Assembly: GCA_004764695.1 (NCBI GenBank)
Contig: SMSO01000004.1
Coordinates: 270,501 to 334,500, forward strand
Length of the DNA: 64,000 bases
Direction of reading: 5' to 3'
Origin: Schizochytrium sp. TIO01
Taxonomy: Eukaryota > Sar > Bigyra > Thraustochytrida > Thraustochytriidae
Below are positions 9,698-21,600 of this stretch, one piece after another. The position numbers were made by a program, and so were the translations under genes. Numbering within the stretch: the stretch's first letter is position 1; every line of letters starts with the position of its first letter. Under the pieces are notes generated by a model, which saw only the letters and a program-made list of their open reading frames with translations, searched no databases and had not been told where the DNA came from.

Positions 9698-11629
9698 TTA
9701 TTTCTTCTTGCCGAGCACCAGCTTACGAGACACCGCTTTGGCGGCAGCCTCAGAGTACGTATCAGCGATCTTCTTCATCTGATGCTTGTAGACTTCAATA
9801 GGGGTGAGAGATGTCTGGTCCCAAAATTCGCAGCGGAGTGCTTCGGGGCCAGAAATTTTACTGAAGCGCTTGCGAATGAAAGAAACGGTGGGCACCACGC
9901 GGGTGGAGCGGCCAGCAGGAGGAACAATGCAAAAGTCGAGACTGGAAACTGCAGCAGGACTGCGAGCAAAACTAGAGAGCGGTCTCACATCAGTGAAACG
10001 CAGGCCGTTTGCGGACTCGATGACTGGAGCCTCAAGAATAGGAAGGTTGTCCAGCTCAACCTTTTCGCATTTGGAGACACTCAGCAAGAGAATGCGTACA
10101 CCTGAAACCCATCCCCATGTGTCAAGGATAGCAGAGACACCAAGCTCGTCAACGCCATCATAGAGAATAACGCCGATAATGCGCTCGCGGACAAGAGCTT
10201 TCATCTTGTGAGAAAAGAGAGCGAGCTTGTCCCGTGTGGCAAGTTGAAAACGTTCAGGTGCGCCGAAGAAATGGCGGTAGAAACCGAGTTCCTCAGCCAC
10301 CTGGTCGCCAGGAGGTCCATCTTGACTGCTCACCTCAGAAATCGTGTCTGAGAAGATATCATATTCAGGAGACTCAGCAATGTCCTTGTCAAGTCGGATA
10401 CGCGTGGAGCCAGGGATGCTGCTAATGTTTGTGCTAGCGATAGAAGGTGTAGTCTCATCTTCGTGTGGGGAAGAGGACGAGGCAGAAGACGCTGAGGATA
10501 GCTCTGAGGCAGTGTGAGGGCGTCCAGACTCGAAGTTAGCCAGATTGTTAGCGCTGCTACTCGGAGTGAGAGTGCGGAGCGAGGCGCTGCTGCTGCTTGG
10601 TTTGAGGGAGTTCAGGTTTTTGTTGCTGTGGGTGTTGCCAGAGATAGCTGGGAATGGGGGGATTGCGACGGATGCGTTTGAGTCAACTGGTGAGACAGGT
10701 GACGTAATGGTTGGAGAGAATGACTCGGAAGTCTGCGAGGTGGGCGAGAAAGGGTCGTGTCCAGACGATTTACCAGCCGCCTCGTTATACAATGCGTCGA
10801 GCAGGTCGAGACTGGCGTCTACGTCGGTATTAGAGTTCAAGTGTTGCGTGGTTTTGGTCTTCATCTTGTCGGTGTACCGGGTGAGCCTGGCGCCCTTGAT
10901 TCGAATTACCACAGGCTCATCGGAGAATTTTTTGAGCCACTTCCGTACCGATGCCCGCATGTTGCCGAGCACGACGACCATATCTGCATCAAGAGGTGCA
11001 TTCGAGAAGGTGAATTCCGGCTGCATATTGACGTCCATTTTGTGTTCCTTAAAGATACCTCCAATGGTCTGATGCGCCGCCACAGTATGAACTTCACATC
11101 TCCGTGCAAAGACGTTCAAAGGAGCTGTGATGGTCGTGAGCCGCTGTACATCGTTCGGGATGACCACATAAACGAGAAGTTGGTCCACAAGGGCTCTTCT
11201 AGATTTAACGCTCAAGCTGCGGATTCTCTCTGCTCTCGACCCGCGTCTAGAGCCAAAGCTGGAGGACAAGCTCGATCTGGTCGATCTTGCAGACCTTGAT
11301 GATTCCGCAGACCCGTGCCTGTTGGACCTGAATGCCTCTGCTCTCTTCGCGATCTCGTCATCGCTTTTGGATGCAAGCTCCTCTGTCCCAATGTGAAGGA
11401 ACCCTCCCGAGGGTACTTCGATTTCGTTTTCGTCAGCGTTTGCCGGGTCGCCATGCTTTGCCTCACTGTCGTCAAGGACCTCTGACTCCTCAAAATCGCG
11501 GCACGCATCTACGCGTTCGTCCTCTAGGACCTCCTCGCTCCTCTGGGGCGAAGGAGGCGGTGCTACGGGCATCCTTCCTCCTCCTTCTGAGGACCCGTAC
11601 CTTTGCTGTAGCTGCTGCGTCGCGAGCAT
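9698..11629 (-). CDS. Unrecognised 643-residue protein
   Basis: The continuous frame opens at a GTG; the first ATG gives 643 residues. Two ordered regions flank a Ser/Thr/Pro-rich linker. Region one (about residues 140-260) alternates beta-like and helical segments and includes LLVYVVIPNDVQRL and DADMVVVLGNMRASVRKWLKK. Region two (about 443-643) includes ERIIGVILYDGVDELGVSAI and a C-terminus rich in Lys (GKKK). The alternation of hydrophobic strands and helices suggests an alpha/beta fold in each, possibly one domain interrupted by the disordered insert. No signal peptide, no membrane segment. I do not recognise the family. An acceptor-like CAG lies about 40 nt upstream of the ATG on the minus strand, so a leader intron is possible. 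Confidence 0.7.
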   Translation of the reverse strand: MLATQQLQQRYGSSEGGGRMPVAPPPSPQRSEEVLEDERVDACRDFEESEVLDDSEAKHGDPANADENEIEVPSGGFLHIGTEELASKSDDEIAKRAEAFRSNRHGSAESSRSARSTRSSLSSSFGSRRGSRAERIRSLSVKSRRALVDQLLVYVVIPNDVQRLTTITAPLNVFARRCEVHTVAAHQTIGGIFKEHKMDVNMQPEFTFSNAPLDADMVVVLGNMRASVRKWLKKFSDEPVVIRIKGARLTRYTDKMKTKTTQHLNSNTDVDASLDLLDALYNEAAGKSSGHDPFSPTSQTSESFSPTITSPVSPVDSNASVAIPPFPAISGNTHSNKNLNSLKPSSSSASLRTLTPSSSANNLANFESGRPHTASELSSASSASSSSPHEDETTPSIASTNISSIPGSTRIRLDKDIAESPEYDIFSDTISEVSSQDGPPGDQVAEELGFYRHFFGAPERFQLATRDKLALFSHKMKALVRERIIGVILYDGVDELGVSAILDTWGWVSGVRILLLSVSKCEKVELDNLPILEAPVIESANGLRFTDVRPLSSFARSPAAVSSLDFCIVPPAGRSTRVVPTVSFIRKRFSKISGPEALRCEFWDQTSLTPIEVYKHQMKKIADTYSEAAAKAVSRKLVLGKKK

Positions 11630-12154
11630 CTTCGCCTGCTCTGCCACGCTTTCCGTCGACGGCGATTCCTGTCAATCGAATTGGTTTCTGCTCGCTCTTC
11701 GCTCTCTCCTTTCTTTCTCGTTCTCTTTTTTTTCTTTCTTTTCTGACTTCTTTCTAACATTTTATTGTGTTCCTTCAAAACTAACTATTTCACTCCAAAA
11801 TTGGAAGCAACAACTTTAAAACTTCTTACACCTGAAAAAGAGAAAAGAGAAAAGAAACTTTCATGAAGAAGGCGATGACAACCTTTTCGACACTTTGATA
11901 ATTATTATTTTAAATTTAAATTGTAATTATAATACTCACCACCTCTCCAACTGAATACTATAATTAAAAAAAATTAAAAAATTATAGTACATCCCGAGTC
12001 ATGAGTCATTCAACAATAAAGTTAGTCAGTCACCATGTTCGGTGAGTTAGTCAGTTGCGTAGCCATTCGGTATGTATGAAGTCCTTCTATCGTAAATCAC
12101 CCTTTCAGCTCTGGCATTCTTTCTTTCGTTCGCTCTTGCCTCATATTAATATAG
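11630..12154. other. Promoter side of 9698-11629 gene, AT-rich
   Basis: Contains a C/T-rich tract (11,700-11,760) followed by A/T-only stretches (11,900-11,990). On the minus strand a GGTG|GTGAGT donor-like site near 11,930 could start a 5' leader intron for the neighbouring gene. No coding frame. Confidence 0.3.
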
Positions 12155-12361
12155 CTAGCTAGATAATGAAAAAACAAACCAAGCATTCTTAAGAATAAAA
12201 TAGCACTTGAACAAATAAAGTGCAACATTGACCACCAATAAAGAGCAGAAACTAAACAATATCCACCATTTCAAAGATAGCATATCGTCCTCGAAGGCAT
12301 GCCTTTCGCTTTCCGATGATCGTGCTGCAAGTTTTCTGCTACTACCTAGGGTACTAGGCAC
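12155..12361 (-). CDS. Possible terminal exon encoding a membrane segment
   Basis: An open minus-strand stretch of about 68 codons with no ATG at its start but acceptor-like AG sites (GTGTAG, TGCCTAG) just upstream. The encoded segment has a polar Ser/Arg/Glu-rich first half followed by a clear hydrophobic helix WWILFSFCSLLVVNVALYLF, then a short tail and stop. If real it is the last exon of a spliced gene for a tail-anchored or single-pass protein. No upstream exon could be fixed. Chance occurrence cannot be excluded. Confidence 0.25.
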   Translation of the reverse strand: MPSTLGSSRKLAARSSESERHAFEDDMLSLKWWILFSFCSLLVVNVALYLFKCYFILKNAWFVFSLSS

Positions 12362-12611
12362 CTACACCTTCTTAGAGGAGGTCGTCATCACCCGTCTATG
12401 AATGATGATGATAAACACACTCCTCATTAATGCACATCTATTACTTTTATACTTCCTTTGTTTGTTTGTTTGTTTATTAATTTACGTTGTTCATACGGCT
12501 GTTTACTTTACTTTACTGACAAACAAACAACTCTGAGAGAGAAAAAAGTTTCCTGGAATGGAGAGCAAAGACAGAGGCGTAAGAGAGCAGACACAGAGTG
12601 AGTAGAACACT

Positions 12612-12657
12612 AAACAAACAAATAAACAAACAAACAAACAAACAAACAAACAAACAA
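12612..12657. repeat. (AAAC)n microsatellite
   Basis: About eleven tandem AAAC units with one imperfect unit (AAAT) near the 5' end. Confidence 0.95.
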
Positions 12658-12664
12658 TCAAACC

Positions 12665-13766
12665 ATGAAGATTGAGGCGAAGGTCTCATCGAGTGCACAG
12701 ATTAGCTCTCCTCTGCTGATCATGACCAGCTTCTGCTCTGAAAGTCACCTCGGGACGGTCTGCCATGGAGGTGAGCGAAGTGCGGCTTGAGTGAGCTTGA
12801 GTGAGCTTGAGCTCGAACGCGAAAGAAGAAGAAGAGAGCTCAAAAACCCGAGGGAGAGAGCACTCAAGACAGACCGACATGCACACACTCTTTCTCTCTC
12901 TCTTTCTCTCTCTCTTTGCATAAGTCTTTGAGTTACATCATAATCCTGAGTAGTGAGGAGACGGAAAAGTTCATCGTTCTTTTTCGTTTCTTATCGCGCT
13001 TCTTTAACTCGCGTGCTTTATTCCCTTCTTTCCCAAAGTAGCAGCCTTTAGGACCTACCTACCTGTCTCTTCACTTTTGTTTTCTCAGTTTATTTTGTTG
13101 CTATGTAGTTTAGTTTTCATTTCGTTTTCTTTTGATGAAGAAGTAGTAAAGCACTGAACGAAAGGAATAAGAGACTTCTGTTTCTCCAAATATGTGTTTG
13201 TCTGTCTAATGACTGAACTGCTCCGTGCTATCTCGCCTTAGCTGAGTGCTACAGGGAGCTTGACGGCGCTGTCTTTAATTAGACTTCGAAAAGAAAAAAA
13301 CTTAAAAAACTATAATGATTCTGAAAAGAAGAAAGGGTATGCAATCGCTGCGAATTGACATTCCGACATTCATTGCCAAGCCCGCTCTCTTCAGCGGCGC
13401 TAGAGAGAGAGGCGCTTGCTTCAAAGAGCAGTCAGCTCGAGGCCCTAGCGGCGCTCCTTCAGCGCTCTGAGGATCTAAAACGACGGCAGGTTAGGTTATG
13501 CCTTTTTGGCCCATCCATCTTCAAGATCAGTAGTACAAGAGACAGTTATTTAGTCCGAAGTTAGTTTGGATAGACAGCGTGCGGCGGCAGGAAGAGTCAC
13601 AGAGGAAGGTACCTAACCTGCAGAGCCACCATTCGATGGTCTTGGCGTCGCTTCTGCTGCTTTTCAGGTTGAAGAAAGTGCTGCCATAAGCCCCACGCTC
13701 AGAATACCCCAGCAGCCAAAGCTTACGTCATGCGACCAGCTATTCGAGTATATTGATGGCTCCTAG
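12665..13766 (+). CDS. Candidate three-exon gene for a 99-residue protein
   Basis: Three short exons join without a stop: 12665-12770 (ATG, ends phase 1 at GGAG|GTGAGC), 13395-13489 (after CTCTCTTCAG, ends CAG|GTTAGG in phase 0) and 13668-13766 (after GCTGCTTTTCAG, ends TAG). The middle exon is heptad-like (EREALASKSSQLEALAALLQ); the last encodes VEESAAISPTLRIPQQPK and a short tail. The 178-nt second intron has a CTAAC branch-like sequence 50 nt before its acceptor, matching the CENP-S-like intron. The exon 2-3 junction is better supported than the exon 1-2 junction, whose intron would be 624 nt. No homology recognised. Confidence 0.4.
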
Positions 13767-14925
13767 TATACTATACACCGACCTAGGCACGGAATGGGCG
13801 GCGGTTCTGCCGCTCAAGCTTTTCTGGCTTTCGCCCAAAGTCTTTCCCAGGTAGGCTTTACTGATGCTTTCGCCCTGATTCGCCGGTTTCCCCGGCGTCT
13901 GGTGCTCCCTCGGGACCAAGGTCGGCGCCTCCTCCTCGGCTGGCCGGTTGTTTGTCTGGTCTTTCCCGCTTCTCGCCCGCTCGCTCGCTCGCTCGCCCAC
14001 CCGCTTCAGGGACCTCGGCATCTTGATGAGCGCGTGAACGAGCGGTTGCCTCAGCGATGGCTGCCTGCTCAGTGGCTGTCTCGCATGCCCGTGGCTGATG
14101 ACCCGTGGAGGCGCCAGAGGGCGTGAGTGACCATGCATGGTGTGCTCGTTCCTGATTCCAGGTTCTTCTTTCCCGGTCTCTGTAGCCTCTGTCTCCTTCT
14201 TCCTCTGTCTTCTTCTTCTTCTTCGTGTAAATTCAAGTTGAGCTTGAACAACAAGTTCCTGCATTCAACTTGCACAGCCAGCGAGCGAAGCGTGGCCCCA
14301 TTCATCATCGAGCACAATGATCACGATGATCACGATGAGAGCTTGAAATTCGAGAAGAGCTTCGAATGCTAGCAGGAACTGCTGAGATGGAGGCAGACAG
14401 ACGGACAGTCGAACACACTGGCAGCCAGGCAGAGCGCGAGCAAGCTGGCAGTTCTCGAGGCAAGTCTCTTCTGAGTCGTTTGATTCTTCTTCTTCTCCTT
14501 CTTCTCGCTTCTCACCTCCACGGTTTTTGTTCTCCTGCCGCCGCCCGACCCCGGCGGTGACCCTAGTTTTCCCCGAGCCTGACTTAATTTAGCACACATC
14601 CCGCGTTCGCTTCGGCGCCCTCAAGCCAAGCGCCAGGGTCCCGAGCCTAGCCGTCTGCCCGCCTGCCTGCACGTCTCCACGCTGGCGTTGTCCATCTCCA
14701 CGTTCTCCAAAACTGTTTTGCGCCTGAACAATCCAAACAAATTCAAATCCAAATCCAAATCCAAATTCAAATTCAAATTCAAATAATTCAAGTAATTCAA
14801 ATTCAGCTTTCGACCTGTAAAACTTTTTCTAAAGAAATCATTTCCTAGCTTGTAAAGAGATCATATATTAATCTACTTGAAAATAAAATAAAGCTTTTTC
14901 AAAACTTACAATCTCGTTTAGGTAG
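13767..14925. other. GC-rich island then AT-rich spacer
   Basis: 13.78-14.70 kb is GC-rich with overlapping open frames on both strands (for example minus 13740-14264 and plus 13794-14126) and short CTCG and CTT repeats, so frame length is not evidence of coding here. 14.73-14.80 kb is an AAATCC/AAATTC hexamer array. The remainder is AT-rich. Confidence 0.35.
14733..14803. repeat. AAATCC/AAATTC hexanucleotide array
   Basis: Imperfect tandem hexamers drifting from AAATCC to AAATTC, then AATTCAAGT-like remnants. Confidence 0.85.
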
Positions 14926-15126
14926 TCAGCTGCTAGCACGTCCTAGCGGTTCATCGACTGTTCCAAAGAGAAGAACCGATTTCAAACAATGCTCAACAGA
15001 CACAGAACAAGAGGAGCAGGAAGGGCCATCGACACCTAACTTACCTTCTTCAAGCCGCGCTTCTTCCTTCCGGGCCTCTTCGGGAGGCCTTCGAACGGGG
15101 CCCGTGGCGCTGCCTACCCGCGCTCT
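14926..15126 (-). CDS. Candidate 3' exons of a spliced gene
   Basis: Read on the minus strand: an exon ending at 15045 with an ideal donor (GAAG|GTAAGT), an 87-nt intron, an acceptor with a strong pyrimidine tract (TTCTTCTCTTTGGAACAG), and a last exon 14926-14957 ending TGA. The phase (1) matches. The exon encodes a charged helix-like segment, PPEEARKEEARLEE, and the last exon a short DEPLGRASS tail. The 5' limit at about 15,126 is the nearest in-frame stop; upstream exons at 15.13-15.6 kb are likely but unresolved. No homology recognised. Confidence 0.35.
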   Translation of the reverse strand, partial: RARVGSATGPVRRPPEEARKEEARLEEGKLGVDGPSCSSCSVSVEHCLKSVLLFGTVDEPLGRASS

Positions 15127-17212
15127 TCAGCGCTCGAAACGAAACCTAACCCGCTGGCCTCCAGAGCTGCGGCGCAACTTGCAACTGATTCTCATCTTCT
15201 TCTTCTTCTTCTTCTTCTTCTCAAATGCGCGTCTAATTTCTCGCTGCATACTATCCCTTGTTGGCATCATCATCGTCATCGTCATCGTGAACGTGCGAGA
15301 TCTGATGTACTCCAAACTTCGAGCGGCCTCACGAAGTTCTGCGCAACGCATTTCTATGCGCGCCGCCAAAGATTGGCCTTCGCTTCTTTCGTATTACCCT
15401 TGAGCTGCTTCTGCCCGTGGCCGCACATGCTTTCGCTTTTCTGGGGCCCGTTCTGGGAGAGAAGTTGGCATGTTCGAGGCGACTTTGACGGAGAACTTGG
15501 GAGAACTTGTTGCACGAGTTAGGTACTCGAAGAAATTGAAGATCGAGCGCATGGAAAGCGGCAAGAACAGCAGCAACCCCAGACTCACAAGGATTCGCCT
15601 TATAGATCAATCAATCGATCATTATCGCAATGGTGGTGTTTTCCACAGCTGGCTAGCTTCAATGCATAAGGGGTCCTACAGTATCGGTTATAAGGCCTCG
15701 CTCGATTTACTATCCAGGTGCTTTCGAGATATGGTAGGTACTGCTTAGGGTTCTTTCTTTGTGCGCGCTTACTACTTATGGCATCAGAGCAAGAACTCGT
15801 ATATCTTCGGTGATCCAGAGATGGCCATGATCATGGTGACGGTCATGACGAAAACTCGCGGGTGTCGAGCGAAGAAAGCTGTGGACTGACTGTAGCTGCA
15901 TTCGAGCGATTCCGGCTCAAGGGCGTTCCTTCCGCTTGGCAATTCAGAGGGGCATAATTAACGAAGGAAAGCAGAGGAAAAAGAGAGCAATGACGCTCTT
16001 CTTCGTTTTTCCTGGCCCTTGTGCACACTTGCACTGTACACCCTCCAATGGCAAGACCTCCTCATGCTTATATGGGGACCTGTGGGATCGTGGGGGTCTC
16101 CGGGAGAAAGACAGAGCTCATTCGTCCCAGTCTGCACTTCGTTCGGTGTATTGTTTGGTAGTGCCTTCCTAGTGATAACACCGCTGGCCTCAAGTGAAAC
16201 TAAACACAATGTTATAAATTGTATTTAAAAAACAAAACATTTTTATTTTTTAAAACATTGAATTAATGACAACACGAAATGCAAAGTAGAAAGGAGGAAA
16301 AGAGAATTGAAGAAAGGGAGGTTGCTAAAAATAAAAACAAAACAAAATAAAACAAAAAGACACAGTGTGAAGTGCCAAAGTTGTGTTGAGCGAAGGCCGA
16401 TGAACTTGAAAAACGTAAACTTCGATCGAATCAAAGCTCTCGAGTCCTCAAGGACTCTTTAGGTCAAGCCTTCAGATCCCAGGTTTCCACGGCCGTGGTT
16501 CGCGGTATGATTGATCACCGTGATGGGACAGTTCTTTCGCTGCTGACTCTTCACGCTCCTGCGATGAACTCTCTTCTCGCCCCATAGTAGTTCAAAGATG
16601 GACGAAGGACCTGAACTTTTCCTTTCCTTTCCTTTCACTTTAGTCTTACTTTTATTTTGAGTTTCTCTCTAAAAGAAACATAAATTTGATTTTAAAAAAT
16701 AATAATTAATAAAAAAGAGAAGAAAAACAAGTGGTAAATTACCTACCTAGGTACAAGTAAATCATGTCTTCAAAATCAAGGTTGCTAGTCTCGTCATTTC
16801 CGTGAATACACTTGGATCCAGACGATCACGATGGGTGAAATAGTGTTCATTCTTCGAGCTCGCAGACCAGTTTAAAGCCATCTCAACGGACTGACAGTGC
16901 CAACGGCTGAGAAGCTAAGCCCGAAAAAACCACCATGTATGTATTCCTTCGGGCTATTCATCTGAGCAGATGCCAGTACTTTTAGAACACACTATTTTAA
17001 ATTTAAAAAGAGAAAAAATCAAAATGAATGAAATTCTTCATTGCTAAATACTAGCATATTTACCGTGACTCCAACTACTTCTTTTCCGGTTTATAGTCCT
17101 TCGAAATCTTCACACAGTATTCATATTTTAAAATTCAACTTTTTAAAATCTACTTATTATGTATACAGATGTATAAATCGTGTATAGTATACAGATTGGC
17201 ATTATAATGGCA
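15127..17212. other. Mixed GC islands and AT spacers, gene content unresolved
   Basis: 15.1-15.6 and 15.85-16.2 kb are GC-richer with overlapping frames on both strands. On the minus strand, MRCAELREAARSLEYIRSRT and MQREIRRAFE followed by a poly-Lys run look like exon remnants. 16.2-17.2 kb is AT-rich with C/T tracts and A/T-only blocks. Nothing firm. Confidence 0.3.
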
Positions 17213-17238
17213 TAGCTAGCTAGCTAGCTAGCTAGCTA
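17213..17238. repeat. (TAGC)n palindromic microsatellite
   Basis: Six and a half TAGC units. The repeat is self-complementary (CTAG/GCTAGC), so it could extrude as a hairpin. Confidence 0.95.
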
Positions 17239-17286
17239 TTCATACATAATACAGAGCAGAGAGGCCCCTATAAATAACAAACTATC

Positions 17287-17287
<1 letters not shown>

Positions 17288-17361
<74 letters not shown>
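17288..17361. repeat. (ACTA)n microsatellite
   Basis: About 18 tandem ACTA/CTAA units, the longest uninterrupted array in the 12-37 kb region. Confidence 0.95.
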
Positions 17362-17559
17362 GTGACGAACTAAACTTCAAACGAGAGCGCTTTGGATTTG
17401 AAATTCAAATCTCTGTCCAAATTGGCGAAAGGTCTCAGTTCTCGCTCAGCAATCTAGATTGCTCGGGCCCGCCAGCGCAGCCCACGCAGACCGGCCCGCG
17501 CTGCGAGCGTGGCGGTGGGAGGGAGAGGGACACGCACCCACGCACACACGCACACACGC

Positions 17560-17590
<31 letters not shown>

Positions 17591-19988
17591 CTCGTTCGGC
17601 AGCTAGCTGCTGCTCGAGCAGCCCGCTTTCGGCGCCGCGCTTCGAAAAGTCGAACTTGCCGCCGCCAAAGCTCGCTCTCGCGCACGGCTGCAGACAGGCC
17701 ACGCCAAGCGAGGACCTCGAGGCTGGCTGGGCGACCGGCTGAGCGACCGCAAGGCAGACACGGCGGCGGCCGATCCGTCTGCGCGGTCGGAGAACTCGAG
17801 GAGGAGGACGAGGTCGAACGCTTGCTCGCCGATGGGATTCAAGAGCCTTGAAATGGTTTGAGGTGCGTATCATCCCGGTCGAATTTCCGCCTCGATCGAT
17901 GATCGAAAGCTAGCTTCGAGCTGGCCGGCATACCCGAGGGCCCGGCCCGTGGGTTTCGTTCGAGGCGGTCCATCGCCCGCTGGTTGTTCGTGATTCTTTC
18001 AGGACCGTCCATGATATGATTGATGTGATTCCCCAGGTTTCTTCGGTCCATAATCAAATCCGAGTTCATGGCTCGCGAGTTGTGATTCATGATACCGGTG
18101 CACTCACAAAGTACAAAGTAGAAGAGGGTTACCTCCTGCCAGGAAATGTGCTCCAGCGGCGTCTCGACATTGAGGCGAAGGGGCTGTCGAATGCTGCTGT
18201 CGAAGGGAGGCCTCCAGCTGGGGCGGAGTAACCCGAAGGCCGTTTCTTCATTCTCTGATCGTACCTACAAGAGGTTTTGGTCTTCGAAATATCATCATCG
18301 GGCAGCAGGAAGAAGTGGCCGCCTCAATTCTGAAGAAAATCGATCGCTGTTGTAAAATCGCTTGTTTGAAGCCGCATCTCATGATGGTCTCGCGGTGGGC
18401 GTGTTTTCATGCCTGCTTTGAGAGCACACGCGCTTCAAATTCGCCCTAAGACTTGAGTGATTAAGCAATCCTACGGGAGGACCGCCGGGATGAGCAGCAG
18501 AGGGCTTTCTTTGGATATCGTCTTTCTTCGTCTACTTTAGACCCTCGTTTCTTTGCGTCGAATCTTCTTCGCTTTCACGCATTTCACTGCTCTATTCAAT
18601 TTCCATTTTATCCTGGTATTTATCAACCTGTGTGTTTCTCTCAAGTTTTTTGTTTTAGGACGATTCTTTTTCTTTTTTCCCCCTTTTTTTCCCTTTTTTT
18701 TCTTTATTAAATAAAGGAAATTGAAAATAGAAGATGAAGAGACTCCTTTTCATCACTTTCCAAGGAAAACAAATAAGGAAACGTGCCGCTTCTTTGCTAC
18801 TTAGTTTGCCATTCATTCTCTCTTTTTTTTTTTCCCCTGTTTTTCTTCCTATTACCTTACTGACTAGTAGTACCCCTTATTAAAGAGAAGGAAGTTCGGA
18901 GTCTTCCCTCCTTCCTTCCAAAAGTTAAACAGAACAGAACAAATTGTGAGAAAACTCTTTTTGAATTTTAAGGTATAAATATTTTAAAAACTGAAAAAGA
19001 ACTCTTCTTCTTTTGCTTCTATTTCTGAAGAATACCTCAACAAGCGCTCAAGAAGTCCTCGCGCGGCTTTACGCAGAGGACCGTCGTGCTTTGCACCACC
19101 CGGGGTGTCTTCATTTATCATGCCAAGCTGGTTCTAATTTCTTGAAGGCATACCCCTCCTGTCGATTGTCTCGCCTTCTCTTCGTTCCTTCGTTTCATCG
19201 TTTCTTCGATTCGTCTCCTCCGATCACTTGAGTCCGCATTGATTGCTTAATAGATAGTTCCGTTCGAAGGTCATCTTCTTCCACTCTAATATGAATATGT
19301 AAACCTCCTTCCTATATATATTCATACATACAGCTGTTTAAATTTTTTATTTATTTTTTAAATATATATATAGATTAATTGAATTCATTGGGGTCAAAAC
19401 ACAATCATGATTCATGATAAACCAGAATCAGGACTTACTTATCCCCTCGAGGATCATGAGCCATGGATCACGAACCATGGTGCTCCGATCCCTCGAGCTC
19501 TTCGAGCGACTTCAGGCACCTGCCTGCCAAGGCCTGGGAGATACCTAGAGAGGTGTTCACAGCCTGGTAGTAGGTGCGTCAGGGAAGAAGACAGCAAAGT
19601 TGGCAGCTGATTGCCTCAACTTAGCTGGAAAGCTCAGCCGAGAACTCTTCAGCTCGTGGAGGGCTCTCTCTCTCGCAGCCGAGGCTGAATGCGGCTGCGT
19701 CAGCTCCGCCAGCGGCTTCCTGCGTGCCTCGCGGGACATGAGCTTGGACGCCTCCAAGTTCTTAGCGACCTTTACTCAGCGAGCTCTGCCTCGAGATCTT
19801 CTCCAAAACCACGGTTTTCATGACCATCCTCGAGCGCTGACCCAATGAAAGTGGATCTAATTCGATGCACAAGGTAGTCAATTCGATGAGCTTTTGATCA
19901 ACTGCGAGTCGCGAGGTGCCAAACAGAGATATCCCAGCTGCGAGCGACTCGCTACCTTCGACCCATGTTCTGCCTCATCTTGAACTTC

Positions 19989-20041
19989 AACCTCAACTCC
20001 AACTCCAACTCTAACTCCAACTCCAACTCCAACTCCAACTC
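19989..20041. repeat. (AACTCC)n hexamer array
   Basis: About nine tandem hexamers with one AACTCT variant. Confidence 0.9.
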
Positions 20042-21552
20042 CACTTTTGACAAACTTCGAACTTGTGTCTCTTATTAATTTCCTCGCGTTCTAGTTTTCT
20101 TTATTTCTTTCATTTTCATTTTCGTTTCATCCTTATTATTGCTATTATTATTCATTTATTAAATAAACATATATCATATATTAAAATTAAAATTAAAACT
20201 TTAAAAATAAGTGGAATCGTTGGACTAGTTAGCTATTCATGAGATCAATCAATCAGAAGTACTGCCAACAATCCATCAGCTTACCATCAATCCATCCATC
20301 AATCCGTCAATCACAGTCTTCCAAAGATAAGATCAGCGAGCTCCTCTGCGTTTACGAGGTCGGGTTGAACCCGCAAGAACGGCCATTTCCGCCCTCCGTC
20401 CGCTGCCTTTCTCCCTGAGGAAGCCCTCACGATCAACGAGTCGCCTTATAAGTAAGTAACCTCTTAATTAATAAATAATCTCTGACCCAGCTCAACCTTT
20501 TCACCTTTTCATTCAATCAATGTTCGTTTGTTCTTCCTTCCACACCTCTTTTCTTAGCCTGCACCTTCTAGTTGCTACCTTACTACCCGCCATGGAGGGA
20601 TCGAGTGAGAACGCCACTGCTAGGTAGATAGGTAGACACCTCCTACCCGCCCGTGCTTTGGAACACCTCCTCTTTAGAACACCTTCGCTTTCACTGCGAG
20701 CCACCGACTATGATCCATCCATTGGTGGTTCGAAGTTGCCCACCATGTCATCGTCGGGGTTGATGAGCATCTTTGCCGTTTGCCATCCCGCGGCCGTCTT
20801 GGGCGGCTGGAGGAGATGATTAAAGACACGCTGGAAGAAGCACGGGCCGCGTTGAAGAACGACAATTCGAGGTTCAATCTTGGTTTGTCCGAGCCCTGAT
20901 GATGCAAATGACCACCATCGTTTCCGCCTTTCGACCTGATGATAAATGGAACAGACAGAACTGATCAGAAAAGCGAAGAAATAACAGAAAATAGAAAACT
21001 AGAATAGATGTCAGAAGAACTTGGACAAAGCACTCGGCGGCAGATATTCATGCTCGTGTACGCATTGTGATGGAAGGAGCAGAGTACAGCAAATCCAGCT
21101 CCTTCGAGCGTTATAATCGCAAACGAGGGTGGCCTATTCTTCGCTATCGTCGTCGTGGAGAATGAACTAACTAACTAACATTCAATGAGCACTTATCATC
21201 ATAGAGGAGATTATAAACATGCTAGGCTGCTTATGCTTACGTAATACAGCGCGCTGCATGAAGCACAAGGAATCGAAAGCGATTGTCGCACGAGCGAAAG
21301 GACAGTCCGTTGCTCGAAAGGCTCGTGCACGAAGGGCGACGCAGTTCATATTCAGCTCGAGCGTAGGCCCGGACAGAGCAAGATCTGCGATCTGAAGATC
21401 TCAAGTCCATTTTGCAGGCTACGACACATCCACAGACTTGAGGTCAGGATTCTTGTGGCCTTATTGCCTTATAAAAAATACACAAACTACATTTGCAACA
21501 TAAGGGCAAATGAGCTGTCGTTCAACATATTGGTAGGTATACCTTGGTATAT

Positions 21553-21600
21553 ATGAATGAATGAATGAATGAATGAATGAATGAATGAATGAATGAATGA
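21553..21600. repeat. (ATGA)n microsatellite
   Basis: About twelve perfect ATGA units, followed by TTGC/TTGA variants. Confidence 0.95.

Noticed and set aside
13740-14264. 174-codon basic minus frame
   Set aside because: GC-rich island with simple repeats, opposite strand equally open, no ATG-supported domain or splice context.
17446-17873. Long overlapping frames on both strands
   Set aside because: Very GC-rich sequence with CAGG and CACG repeats; open frames on several frames at once are expected by composition.
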